Assembly (NCBI GenBank): GCA_045596365.1
Contig: JAZOCE010000020.1
Coordinates: 1 to 47,134, forward strand
Reading direction: 5' to 3'
Length of the DNA: 47,134 nucleotides
DNA from: RGIG4079 sp045596365
Lineage (GTDB): Bacteria > Bacteroidota > Bacteroidia > Bacteroidales > Muribaculaceae
Under the pieces are notes generated by a model. That model had not been told where the DNA came from, ran no database searches, and saw only the letters and a program-made list of their open reading frames with translations. Numbering within the stretch: position 1 is the first letter of the stretch; each line of letters begins with the position of its first letter. The translations under genes and the position numbers were made by a program. Below, piece by piece: positions 18,028 through 26,567 of the stretch.

Positions 18028-18717
18028 ATGAAGAAGGCAGCAACAGCAATTATATTGATTATAACCTTGGCAATGGGAGCATTGCAAGGAAACGCTCAAG
18101 AAGCAAAATATAAATTTGACATTGGTGGAGGTATTGGCATGAGTGGATATCTCGGTGATGTAAATGAAAGCAACATGTACAAACATCCCGGAATATCAGC
18201 CGAAGCATCTTTTAGATATATTGCAAACACTCGATTAGCAATACGCGGTATATTTAAAGCAGTTTCACTATCAGGAAATAGTAATGATTTTGGAATAGTA
18301 TTTCCTGAGGGTAAAAGCTATGAATTCAGTTCATGGGCCTACGATCTTGGAGGAAGAATAGAATTTAACTTTTTTGGATACGGTATTGGAGAAACCTACA
18401 AAAGACTTAAACGATGGAGTCCCTACCTATCAATAGGAGCCGGAGTAACAATGTCCTCAAGCGATGGCAATTCATCTTTTGCAATGAATTTTCCAATGGG
18501 ATTAGGCATTAAATATAAACTTCGTCAACGATTAAATTTAGGAATGGAATTTACCATGACAAAAGTTTTTGGAGACAAAGTTGACGGTGAAAATATTAAT
18601 GATTTATACCAAATAAAGAGTTCAATGATAAAAAATACTGACTGGTATTCAACATTAACATTTTCTATAACATATGAATTTGGCGAGAGATGCGAAACTT
18701 GCCACTATGTAGATTAA
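18028..18717 (+). CDS. Outer-membrane beta-barrel protein, DUF6089 family
   Basis: A 229-residue protein with a signal peptide (cleavage near GNAQE) and alternating beta strands of a small barrel (YKFDIGGGIGMSGYLGDVNE, AEASFRYIANTRLAIRGIF, WYSTLTFSITYEFGER). In Bacteroidota such DUF6089 proteins regularly sit directly before uppS and bamA, as here (16 bases to uppS), which hints at a link to outer-membrane assembly. It ends with a short Cys-containing tail (RCETCHYVD) beyond the last strand. Confidence 0.8.
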   Translation: MKKAATAIILIITLAMGALQGNAQEAKYKFDIGGGIGMSGYLGDVNESNMYKHPGISAEASFRYIANTRLAIRGIFKAVSLSGNSNDFGIVFPEGKSYEFSSWAYDLGGRIEFNFFGYGIGETYKRLKRWSPYLSIGAGVTMSSSDGNSSFAMNFPMGLGIKYKLRQRLNLGMEFTMTKVFGDKVDGENINDLYQIKSSMIKNTDWYSTLTFSITYEFGERCETCHYVD

Positions 18718-18733
18718 GAAAATACAAAAAAAT

Positions 18734-19474
18734 ATGACACTTATCGACAATATAGACAAATCAAGACTTCCTATTCATGTGGCAATTATCATGGATGGGA
18801 ATGGTCGTTGGGCAAAAGCTCGCAACATGGAGCGTTCAGCCGGTCATGTCGAAGGGGTTAATACTGTCAGAAGCGTGACAGAAATAGCATCTGAAATAGG
18901 AATTAAATATCTCACATTATACACTTTTTCAACTGAAAATTGGAATCGTCCTAAAGAGGAAGTTGACGCACTAATGCACCTCATTGTCGTTGCAATTGAG
19001 CGAGAAACACCTGATTTGATAAAGAACAATGTGAGACTCACTATGATTGGCGACTTTAAGCTTATGCCACAAGAAGCCTACTATAGATTGTGCAAATGCA
19101 TGGAAGACACAAGCCACTGCACAGGATTAACACTCTGCTTAGCATTAAGTTATTCTTCTCGCTGGGAAATTACCGAGACATGCCGTAAAATAGCCCAAAT
19201 GGCAACAAATGGTGAACTAAATCCCGAAGATATTAATGCTGATATTATTTCAAGCAATCTTTGCACATCAAATATTCCCGACCCCGATTTGCTAATACGC
19301 ACAGGCGGAGAATTGCGCATCAGCAATTTCCTTTTGTGGCAAATTGCATACTCAGAAATATATGTAACAGATATATATTGGCCCGACTTTAATAAAGATA
19401 ATTTCTGTCAGGCAATTATTGAATACCAATCACGCGAACGCCGATATGGTAAAACAAGCGAACAAGTAAAATAA
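18734..19474 (+). CDS. uppS: Isoprenyl transferase (undecaprenyl diphosphate synthase)
   Basis: A 246-residue cis-prenyltransferase making the C55 lipid carrier for peptidoglycan and surface glycans. The active-site motif IIMDGNGRWAK places the essential Asp at D21. Other conserved stretches are YLTLYTFSTENWNRP and the C-terminal DPDLLIRTGGELRISNFLLW. Length fits. The gene is followed after 29 bases by bamA, a standard pairing. Confidence 0.95.
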   Translation: MTLIDNIDKSRLPIHVAIIMDGNGRWAKARNMERSAGHVEGVNTVRSVTEIASEIGIKYLTLYTFSTENWNRPKEEVDALMHLIVVAIERETPDLIKNNVRLTMIGDFKLMPQEAYYRLCKCMEDTSHCTGLTLCLALSYSSRWEITETCRKIAQMATNGELNPEDINADIISSNLCTSNIPDPDLLIRTGGELRISNFLLWQIAYSEIYVTDIYWPDFNKDNFCQAIIEYQSRERRYGKTSEQVK

Positions 19475-19503
19475 AAGAAACAACCTCTCAGAATTAAAAC
19501 ATT

Positions 19504-22122
19504 ATGCGTTATAAGCTACTCTTTCTGATTTCATTAATATCAACATTTAGTTTAATCGGTTATGCTCAACAAGCCGTAGACACTATATATAACCCCAAAG
19601 TCATCTTTACCAGCATGCCTCGCTCTTATGAAATTGCAGGGATAAAGGTAACAGGAGCTGACAATTATGAAGATTATATCATAATTGGATATTCTGGTCT
19701 TAAAATTGGGGACCGCATACAAGTTCCGGGAGAAGATATCAATGCAGCAGCCAAAAGATTTTGGAGGCAAGGGTTATTTGCTAATGTCCAGATTAAAGTA
19801 GAGAAAATAGCAGGAGACAAAGTGTGGTTGGAATTTGCGTTACGCCAACAACCTCGCATCTCTACAATTAATTACAACGGGGTAAAAAAAGGGGAAAAAG
19901 AAGACCTCCAAGAACGTCTTCAACTCATGAAAGGCAATCAGATAACCCAAAACATTGTAAATCGCGCAGAAAATATCATCAAAAAATATTTTGGAGATAA
20001 AGGATTTAAAAATGCCGACGTAAAAATTGAGTTGCAAGAAGACCTTTCTCATGAGAATGAAATGATAGTAAACATCAATGTCGATAAACATGAAAAAGTA
20101 AAAGTTCACAAAATTTACATTGATGGTAATGAGGTTATGAGTGATGGGAAAATAAAGCGTACAATGAAAAAAACCAATGAAAAAGGCATTCAGAACATAC
20201 GCAAAATCTTCAGCCAGAAAAAATTTGTGGAAAATGATTATCAAGATGACCTCAATCGCATCATAGAAAAATACAATGAGGAGGGATATCGTGATGCTAA
20301 AATTATTGCTGATAGCGTTGTAAAATATAATGATAAAACAGTTGATGTTTATATCCATCTTGAGGAAGGGAAAAAATACTATATCAACAACATTGAATGG
20401 GTAGGTAATACTATATACTCAACCGATGAACTTAATGCCTATTTAGGCATTACTCCAGGAGAAGTATATAACCAAAAACTTATTAATGAACGAACTCTTG
20501 AAGATGATGATGCTGTATCTAACCTATATATGAATCGCGGCTATCTCTTCTATCAATTAATTCCCATTGAAAAGAATATCAAAGGTGACTCTATTGACTT
20601 GGAAATGCGCATGTTTGAAGGTCCACAAGCTCGCATTAACAAAGTGATTATCAATGGCAATGACCGTCTATACGAAAAAGTTGTGCGTCGTGAACTTCGC
20701 ATTAAACCGGGTGAATTATTCAGCAAAAATGACCTCGTGCGCTCATTACGTGAAATTGCACAAACAGGACATTTTAATCCTGAAAACATGCAACCCGACG
20801 TAAATCCTAACGAAGAAAATGGAACTGTTGATATTGCGCTAAATCTTGAGTCAAAAGCAAACGACCAAATTGAGTTCTCACTCGGTTGGGGACAAACAGG
20901 CATTATTGGGAAACTTGCTTTGAAATTCACCAATTTCTCTATTAAAAACCTATTAAACCCAGGGGCTTACAAAGGTCTAATTCCTCAAGGGGAAGGACAA
21001 ACATTTACAATCAGCGCACAGACCAATGCTCGCTATTATCAAGCTTATAGTGTTTCATTCTTAGACCCATGGTTTGGAGGCAAACGCCCTAACTCGTTAT
21101 CGGTATCAGCCTACTATAGCCGACAAACAGGAGTAAACTCATCCTATTACAACAGCAACTACTACAATTACTATAACTATTATGGATATGGTTCATCATA
21201 TGGCTATGGTTCTGACTACTATCAATCAAGCATTGAAAATGCCTATGACCCCAATAAATTACTCCAAATGGCAGGCATCACACTTGGTTTTGGTAAACGT
21301 CTAAGCTGGCCCGATGACTGGTTTACTCTAACAGCTGAGCTATCATATAACTGGTACAGTCTCAAGAATTGGGAATACTTGTACTACATGAACAATGGTA
21401 CATCTAACTCAATCGTTCTTGGCTTGACACTTGCTCGTAATAGTATTGACAATCCTCTATATACACGTAGCGGTAGTACATTCTCACTAAGTATGCACAT
21501 GACTCCACCATTCTCATTGTTCCAAGACAAGGATTGGGAAGGACTATATAGAGAGAATACAACAGAATCAAAAAAAGAACTATATCGCTGGATTGAATAT
21601 TGGAAACTCAAATTTAAATCTCGCACCTATACACCTCTCTCCGATCCTGATGGACAATGGACACTTGTTTTCATGACACGCGCCGATATCGGTTTGCTTG
21701 GTAGCTACAACAAATGGGTAAAATCACCATTTGAGACATTCTATGTGGGAGGAGATGGTATGACAGGAAGTTACACCTATGCAACAGAAACAATCGGGTT
21801 GCGTGGTTACGACAACGGACAATTCACCCCATGGGGTAAAGAAGGTTATGCATATACACGATTTGGCATGGAATTACATTTCCCATTCATGTTGCAACCC
21901 ACAACTACAATCTACGGATTGGCATTTGTTGAAGGAGGTAATGCATGGACTGACGTTAAAGACTTTGCGCCATTCAACATGAAACGTAGTGCAGGAGCAG
22001 GTGTACGCATCTACTTACCTATGGTTGGTATGATGGGTATTGACTGGGCATATGGTTTCGACAAAGTATATGGAATAAAAGGTGGTAGCCACTTCCACTT
22101 CATCTTAGGTCAAGAATTCTAA
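19504..22122 (+). CDS. bamA: Outer-membrane protein assembly factor BamA (Omp85)
   Basis: A 872-residue protein that inserts beta-barrel proteins into the outer membrane. Signal peptide (cleavage near GYAQ), then about five POTRA domains to residue 440 or so (seen for example in YYINNIEWVGNTIYSTDELN and RINKVIINGNDRLYEKVVRR). The barrel follows, with the family tail GIKGGSHFHFILGQEF and a terminal Phe. An unusual Tyr/Ser/Gly-rich stretch near residues 545-580 (NSNYYNYYNYYGYGSSYGYG) falls between two barrel strands, so it is probably an external loop. The chaperones Skp follow directly, consistent with one envelope-biogenesis transcript. Confidence 0.95.
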   Translation: MRYKLLFLISLISTFSLIGYAQQAVDTIYNPKVIFTSMPRSYEIAGIKVTGADNYEDYIIIGYSGLKIGDRIQVPGEDINAAAKRFWRQGLFANVQIKVEKIAGDKVWLEFALRQQPRISTINYNGVKKGEKEDLQERLQLMKGNQITQNIVNRAENIIKKYFGDKGFKNADVKIELQEDLSHENEMIVNINVDKHEKVKVHKIYIDGNEVMSDGKIKRTMKKTNEKGIQNIRKIFSQKKFVENDYQDDLNRIIEKYNEEGYRDAKIIADSVVKYNDKTVDVYIHLEEGKKYYINNIEWVGNTIYSTDELNAYLGITPGEVYNQKLINERTLEDDDAVSNLYMNRGYLFYQLIPIEKNIKGDSIDLEMRMFEGPQARINKVIINGNDRLYEKVVRRELRIKPGELFSKNDLVRSLREIAQTGHFNPENMQPDVNPNEENGTVDIALNLESKANDQIEFSLGWGQTGIIGKLALKFTNFSIKNLLNPGAYKGLIPQGEGQTFTISAQTNARYYQAYSVSFLDPWFGGKRPNSLSVSAYYSRQTGVNSSYYNSNYYNYYNYYGYGSSYGYGSDYYQSSIENAYDPNKLLQMAGITLGFGKRLSWPDDWFTLTAELSYNWYSLKNWEYLYYMNNGTSNSIVLGLTLARNSIDNPLYTRSGSTFSLSMHMTPPFSLFQDKDWEGLYRENTTESKKELYRWIEYWKLKFKSRTYTPLSDPDGQWTLVFMTRADIGLLGSYNKWVKSPFETFYVGGDGMTGSYTYATETIGLRGYDNGQFTPWGKEGYAYTRFGMELHFPFMLQPTTTIYGLAFVEGGNAWTDVKDFAPFNMKRSAGAGVRIYLPMVGMMGIDWAYGFDKVYGIKGGSHFHFILGQEF

Positions 22123-22192
22123 TGTCCCAATAAACCTTTAGTAAAATAAAACGTCTATATAATAAAGACATCGAACTAAAGCTTTTATAAAC

Positions 22193-22708
22193 ATGAAAAA
22201 ACTTGTATTCTCATTTTTATTTGTTATAGCTTGCACATTAGGTGCATATGCTCAAAAATTTGCATTAGTTGACATGGAGTATATTCTCAAGAATATACCA
22301 TCTTATGAAATGGCCAATGAGCAATTAAACCAAGTGTCTCTTCGATGGCAAAAAGAGGTAGAAACTAAAGCCAAAGAAGCTGAAACACTCTACAAAAATT
22401 TCCAAGCTGACATGGTTTTCTTGACCGACGAGCAAAAGAAAAAGAAAGAAGAGGAAATTATGGCTAAAGAAAAGGAAGCTACCGAGCTTCGTAACAAATA
22501 CTTTGGTCCGGAAGGCGAACTCTATAAAAAGCGTCAAAGTCTCATGAAACCTATTCAAGACGATATATATAATGCAATTAAAAAGGTATCAGAAGAACGT
22601 GGTTACCAAGCAATCTTTGACAGAGCTTCATCTGCTAACATCATATACGCATCTCCACGCATTGATGTCAGCAATGAGGTACTTGATAAGTTAGGTTTTT
22701 CAAAATAA
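22193..22708 (+). CDS. Skp/OmpH-family periplasmic chaperone, first copy
   Basis: A 171-residue secreted chaperone that holds unfolded outer-membrane proteins on the way to BamA. The signal peptide ends near GAYAQ. The small beta body (FALVDMEYILKNIP) holds a long charged coiled-coil tentacle (KEVETKAKEAETLY...QKKKKEEEIMAKEKEATELR), and the chain returns with YKKRQSLMKPIQDDIYNAIK and ends in IDVSNEVLDKLGF. It lies 70 bases after bamA and 61 bases before a second skp gene. Confidence 0.9.
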   Translation: MKKLVFSFLFVIACTLGAYAQKFALVDMEYILKNIPSYEMANEQLNQVSLRWQKEVETKAKEAETLYKNFQADMVFLTDEQKKKKEEEIMAKEKEATELRNKYFGPEGELYKKRQSLMKPIQDDIYNAIKKVSEERGYQAIFDRASSANIIYASPRIDVSNEVLDKLGFSK

Positions 22709-22714
22709 AAAACA

Positions 22715-22722
22715 TATCTTTG
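22715..22722 (+). promoter_or_regulatory. -7 box (TATCTTTG) between the two skp genes
   Basis: TATCTTTG matches TAnnTTTG and lies 48 bases before the second skp ATG. The second copy could therefore be transcribed separately from the bamA transcript. Confidence 0.5.
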
Positions 22723-22769
22723 CACATATAATTAAATTTGCAAATAATAACTTTACAATTAATACTAAT

Positions 22770-23270
22770 ATGATTAAGAAACTTTTGCTCGCAATCATGA
22801 TTGCGTTTCCTATGTGTGTTGTCGCACAAGCACCTAAATTTGGTATCGTTAATGTAAACTCTGTTTTTGAAGCTATGCCTGATAAAGCAACTGCACAAAC
22901 CACATTGGAAACAGCTTCTAAGACTTACGAAGACGAATTTAAAAAACTCACTGAAGAACTTGAAAAGAAATATACTGAATTCCAAGGTCTTGCAGCTGAC
23001 ACTCCTGAATCAATCAAACAACGTCGTATTCAAGAAATCCAAGAATTTGAACAAAAAATTCAACAATTCCGTGCTACTGCACAACAAGACCTTCAACGTC
23101 AACAAGAACAATTAATGGCTCCTATCCAACAAAAAATCCAAACTGCAATCCAAGCAGTAGGATCTGAAAATGGTTTTACATTCATTTTCCCCGATGCAAT
23201 TCCTTCATTTGTTGGTGCCGATGTTCAAGACGTTACACCTCTTGTAAAAACTAAACTTGGAATTCAATAA
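22770..23270 (+). CDS. Skp/OmpH-family periplasmic chaperone, second copy
   Basis: A 166-residue paralogue of the preceding gene: signal peptide cut near VVAQ, core strand FGIVNVNSVFEAMP, and a coiled-coil arm unusually rich in Gln (IQEFEQKIQQFRATAQQDLQ, then RQQEQLMAPIQQKI). The C-terminal strand is VTPLVKTKLGI. The Gln-rich arm contrasts with the Lys/Glu-rich arm of the first copy, so the two may differ in client binding. A strong terminator follows. Confidence 0.9.
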   Translation: MIKKLLLAIMIAFPMCVVAQAPKFGIVNVNSVFEAMPDKATAQTTLETASKTYEDEFKKLTEELEKKYTEFQGLAADTPESIKQRRIQEIQEFEQKIQQFRATAQQDLQRQQEQLMAPIQQKIQTAIQAVGSENGFTFIFPDAIPSFVGADVQDVTPLVKTKLGIQ

Positions 23271-23296
23271 ATAAAACGATTATTAATATAATATAG

Positions 23297-23333
23297 ACAT
23301 CGGAGAGCTTTAAACAAGTTCTCCGATGTTTTT
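23297..23333 (+). terminator. Terminator of the bamA-skp-skp unit
   Basis: Arms 23297-23306 and 23320-23329 (ACATCGGAGA / TCTCCGATGT), extended inward by weaker pairs, with a T run to 23333. Confidence 0.88.
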
Positions 23334-23370
23334 ATTATATTTCTATGAACTTGAAGATTATTCTTTTTTG

Positions 23371-23378
23371 TATATTTG
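23371..23378 (+). promoter_or_regulatory. -7 box (TATATTTG) immediately before murI
   Basis: TATATTTG matches TAnnTTTG and ends only 4 bases before the ATG at 23383. Transcription would begin at or very near the start codon. A TTG at 23351-23353 (17-base spacer) is a possible, poorly spaced -33 element. Confidence 0.55.
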
Positions 23379-23382
23379 CATT

Positions 23383-24228
23383 ATGATTACAACCGAGAAA
23401 AATATTAAACCGGGAGCAATAGGCATTTTTGATTCAGGATATGGTGGATTAACCATCCTTCGTGAAATTAGAAAAGCCATGCCCCACTACGACTACATCT
23501 ACCTCGGAGACAATGCTCGTGCGCCCTATGGCACACGCTCATTCGACATTGTATATCAGTTTACTCTTGAAGCCGTAAAATATCTATTTAGCAAAGGCTG
23601 TCATTTAGTAATATTGGCTTGCAACACCGCTTCGGCTAAAGCCCTACGCACTATACAACAACATGACTTGCCTTTAATAGATGCCTCACGACGCGTTCTT
23701 GGAGTCATTCGCCCCACAGTTGAAAAAGTTGGAGAAATTTCAAGAAATGGTAATATCGGTATTTTTGGAACGCCAGGCACTATTCAAAGTGGCTCTTATG
23801 AAATGGAAATTGCAAAACTGCATCCTGAATTTCACACCTATACACAAAGTTGCCCAATGTGGGTTCCACTTGTTGAAAATCTTGAAGCTGATAAACCGGG
23901 AACTGACTATTTTGTAAAACAAGAAACAGATAATCTATTTGCCAAAAATGCCAATATTGATACCGTAATTTTAGGATGTACCCATTATCCGCTACTATAT
24001 TCTAAAATACGCCTATACGTCCCTCAATCAGCACAAGTTATCACCCAAGGGGAAATCATCGCAGAAAGTCTTATTGACTATCTTAAGCGACACCCCGAAA
24101 TGGACAAAAAATGTTCTCGCTCAGGTTCATGTAGATATCTGACAACAGAAAATCCCGACAAATTTTCAGAAATGGCTTCGCTATTCATGAACGAGCAGGC
24201 GATAGCAACACGCATCACACTATCTTAA
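23383..24228 (+). CDS. murI: Glutamate racemase
   Basis: A 281-residue cytoplasmic enzyme supplying D-glutamate for peptidoglycan. The catalytic cysteines lie in ILACNTASAKA and VILGCTHYPLL. The N-terminal IGIFDSGYGGLTILREI and the loop YLGDNARAPYG are typical. An upstream in-frame ATG at 23326 lies in the T run of the preceding terminator and before the -7 box, so I use the ATG at 23383 (MITTEKNIKPGAIGIFDSG). The last 9 bases overlap the convergent comF gene. Confidence 0.93.
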   Translation: MITTEKNIKPGAIGIFDSGYGGLTILREIRKAMPHYDYIYLGDNARAPYGTRSFDIVYQFTLEAVKYLFSKGCHLVILACNTASAKALRTIQQHDLPLIDASRRVLGVIRPTVEKVGEISRNGNIGIFGTPGTIQSGSYEMEIAKLHPEFHTYTQSCPMWVPLVENLEADKPGTDYFVKQETDNLFAKNANIDTVILGCTHYPLLYSKIRLYVPQSAQVITQGEIIAESLIDYLKRHPEMDKKCSRSGSCRYLTTENPDKFSEMASLFMNEQAIATRITLS

Positions 24229-24930
24229 ACGAGTTACGGCAAGAGACAACACGCTTATCTTTGCCAAGGGTGCGACCTTGTGTACAACATCGCAACAAGC
24301 CAATAATGTTGCTCCTGTTGTTATTACATCATCAACAATTAAAATGTGTTTGTTTTCAAGTTCTTCGGAATTAATTACATCATACACACCCTGGGAATTA
24401 AGCCAACGACTATAACTGTTTTTCTTAGTCTGCGACGAGCGGCTTCGCTTTGATATTAAATTATCCCCCACCGGAATATTCGTTACATAAGAAATCCCCT
24501 GCGCAATATATTCACTCTGGTTATATCCTCGTTTGATTTTCTTCATGAAATACATAGGCACATAAAGTATCACATCTATACCATCAAAAAAATCATCTTT
24601 CTTTAATTCTTCGGCAAAACACATTGCCAATTTTCGCGCAATTATAGGACGCCTGTTATATTTAGCATTATGAATGATTGATGCATAATCACTCTCCCGA
24701 TAATAATAGAAATAACCGGCTGCACGCTCTATGGGTGTTTTTCCTGCGAGACGTTCATGAATTACATTAAATGTGTCATTATGCACCCTTGTGCGAGGCA
24801 TATTCATATCACATTTTAGGCACATTACCTCCTCCCCCCTCACCAATGAACAGCCACACACTTCGCACACATCAGGATAGACAATGCGCAATAAATCGTT
24901 AAACCAGCCTTTTAATACTACGAAGCCCAT
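24220..24930 (-). CDS. comF: ComF-family phosphoribosyltransferase-like protein
   Basis: A 236-residue protein of the ComF/GntX family, linked with DNA uptake in some bacteria. N-terminal zinc-binding cysteines are CEVCGCSLVRGEEVMCLKC. Further conserved parts are YNQSEYIAQGI and the PRPP-type loop HILIVDDVITTGATL. It is the third gene of a minus-strand operon with prmC and recX; its start overlaps the recX end by 13 bases. It converges on murI with a 9-base overlap, so both 3' ends are coding in both strands. Confidence 0.88.
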   Translation of the reverse strand: MGFVVLKGWFNDLLRIVYPDVCEVCGCSLVRGEEVMCLKCDMNMPRTRVHNDTFNVIHERLAGKTPIERAAGYFYYYRESDYASIIHNAKYNRRPIIARKLAMCFAEELKKDDFFDGIDVILYVPMYFMKKIKRGYNQSEYIAQGISYVTNIPVGDNLISKRSRSSQTKKNSYSRWLNSQGVYDVINSEELENKHILIVDDVITTGATLLACCDVVHKVAPLAKISVLSLAVTRLR

Positions 24931-25403
24931 ATTTTGCCTCCATTTATCAGCTTCACCACCATTGACGGCTCAAAACCTCTTGAGACGCCAAATCGAAACA
25001 ATCGTGTTTTGCCGTCATAGGAACATACATCGTCTATCGTCTTAGCCTTTTGCTTCAATAATTCTAACAATGTCTGCTCATACTCTTGCTCATTGATTTC
25101 CATGAGAGCTTCATTAATATATTCTTTGGATATGCGCTTTTGTACTAACCCATTAGTGATTTTGACTTTGCCCCAACGGCTAAAACGGAATTTATCACGA
25201 CAATAGGCATGAGCAAAACGGCAATCATCAACAAATTTTGTTTTCACCAATTGCTCAATGATTTTACCTGAGGCAGCATCATCTATCCCCCACCTCATTA
25301 GCTTTTGTCTTAGTTCCCATGTCGATTGCTCACTGCGAGCGCACAATGATTCAAGACGCATCAAAGCTTGCTCCGGTTTCATCTTCCGCTTCTCCATAGT
25401 CAT
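24918..25403 (-). CDS. recX: RecX-family regulatory protein
   Basis: A 161-residue helical protein that modulates RecA filaments. It shows the three-helix repeats of the family: ALMRLESLCARSEQSTWELR, LVKTKFVDDCRFAHAYCRDK (the FxDdxrFA signature) and FRFSRWGKVKITNGLVQKRI. It begins 3 bases after the prmC stop, and its end overlaps comF by 13 bases. No recA is in the window. An ATG two codons downstream is an equally possible start. Confidence 0.9.
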   Translation of the reverse strand: MTMEKRKMKPEQALMRLESLCARSEQSTWELRQKLMRWGIDDAASGKIIEQLVKTKFVDDCRFAHAYCRDKFRFSRWGKVKITNGLVQKRISKEYINEALMEINEQEYEQTLLELLKQKAKTIDDVCSYDGKTRLFRFGVSRGFEPSMVVKLINGGKIWAS

Positions 25404-25406
25404 GCA

Positions 25407-26267
25407 TTAAGGCTTTACAGCAACCATCATTCGCTCCTTGCCAGGCAAATCTCTGACAACTCTTATATTAACATATTCCATTGTCTCAAGCATTATTCGC
25501 ATATCATCAACAAACAATGGATTTATCTCAAAATATAGTCGTCCACCCATTTTAAGTGCCTTTATTCCATACTCACCTATTGCACGATAAAAACGCAAAG
25601 GGTCATCATCTGGAACAAATAACGCCAAATGAGGCTCATATCGCAACACATTCTGCGACATTTCGGCTCGTTCTTTATCAGCAATATATGGCGGATTACT
25701 CACTATTATATCATATATCGGAGTTTTGGGCTTTTCCATAGCCAAAGCATCTCCTTTCTTGAAATTCACCTTTACACGCAATGACTGCGCATTCTCGTGA
25801 GCCACAGCGAGTGCATCATCACTAATATCTATTGCATCAACAATGGGGAAACGTAACACTCGTGCAAGAGTTACTGCAATACAGCCGGAGCCTGTTCCCA
25901 CATCTAACACTCGTAGGTCAGTATCTCTATTCTCTTTATCTATCAAAGCAACAAGTTCCTCTGTCTCTGGGCGAGGGATGAGCGTTGCAGGAGTAACCTT
26001 AAAGCTATTGCCATAAAATCGAGCAGAACCAAATATGTACTGAATAGGCTCTTGCTTCAATAACCTATTAGTTACATCCTCAATTTTGTCGACAATAAAG
26101 TCCGACAACACTTCATCTCGATGCAGCACTACATCGACAGGCGAATAACCCTTAACATTTTCAAGAATTATGCGGACCATCCATTTCGCTTCTCGCTGAC
26201 CATATAGCGGAGTAAGACGACTCATCACATCATCAATAATTTGCACCAATGTAACCTCATTACCCAT
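25407..26267 (-). CDS. prmC: Release factor glutamine methyltransferase
   Basis: A 286-residue SAM-dependent enzyme that methylates the GGQ glutamine of peptide release factors. The signature TLIPRPETEELV is at about residues 95-106, the SAM-binding LDVGTGSGCI at 121-130 and the catalytic NPPY at 191-194. It is the first gene of the prmC-recX-comF operon. The 300-base gap upstream holds the divergent his promoter and leader. Confidence 0.94.
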   Translation of the reverse strand: MGNEVTLVQIIDDVMSRLTPLYGQREAKWMVRIILENVKGYSPVDVVLHRDEVLSDFIVDKIEDVTNRLLKQEPIQYIFGSARFYGNSFKVTPATLIPRPETEELVALIDKENRDTDLRVLDVGTGSGCIAVTLARVLRFPIVDAIDISDDALAVAHENAQSLRVKVNFKKGDALAMEKPKTPIYDIIVSNPPYIADKERAEMSQNVLRYEPHLALFVPDDDPLRFYRAIGEYGIKALKMGGRLYFEINPLFVDDMRIMLETMEYVNIRVVRDLPGKERMMVAVKP

Positions 26268-26338
26268 ACCACAAAGTTACTACTTTTTCAATTGCTCTCA
26301 CAAAACTTAGTCAACATTTTATTTTATAAGCAAAATGA

Positions 26339-26369
26339 TTGGATTTTTGAATGATTTATTATAACTTTG
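26339..26369 (+). promoter_or_regulatory. Promoter of the his operon
   Basis: TTG at 26339-26341, a 20-base spacer, then TAACTTTG at 26362-26369. It lies 28 bases before the leader-peptide ATG and about 200 bases before hisG. Confidence 0.7.
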
Positions 26370-26397
26370 TCGCAAATATTAAAGATAAACAAACAAA

Positions 26398-26460
26398 ATG
26401 ACCAATTTAATTACATTACATCACCATCATCATGGCATCAGCTTGAAGGAGGCTTGGTGA
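26398..26460 (+). CDS. Histidine-operon leader peptide (20 residues, five consecutive His)
   Basis: A short open frame reads MTNLITLHHHHHGISLKEAW and a TGA stop. Five consecutive His codons (CAT CAC CAT CAT CAT, 26419-26433) precede an RNA switch and the his genes, which is the hallmark of his attenuation by ribosome stalling. Lack of charged tRNA-His would stall the ribosome at codons 8-12, and translation to the stop would let the terminator form. The sequence is in the right place between the his promoter and hisG, and its stop sits at the base of the alternative hairpin. It has not been tested. Confidence 0.85.
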   Translation: MTNLITLHHHHHGISLKEAW

Positions 26461-26533
26461 TTACATGTATTTATCTTGGCTATAACAGATAATCGTTGAC
26501 CGGCTTCCTCTCTTGGTAACCGGTTTCTTTTTT
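26456..26533 (+). promoter_or_regulatory. his attenuator: alternative antiterminator and terminator hairpins
   Basis: Terminator form: ACCGG at 26499-26503 pairs with CCGGT at 26520-26524, followed by TTTCTTTTTT to 26533. Competing form: GGTGATTA at 26456-26463 can pair with TAATC at 26490-26494 and then, after a 4-base bulge, with ACC at 26499-26501. The two forms cannot coexist because both use 26499-26501. The left arm of the competing form covers the last codons and stop of the leader peptide, so a ribosome at the stop would block it and favour termination. Confidence 0.7.
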
Positions 26534-26567
26534 AATTAAATAGAAATAATAAAAACAACAGATAATA

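Noticed and set aside
23326..23382. Longer start for murI
   Set aside because: It would begin in the T run of the preceding terminator and before the -7 box.
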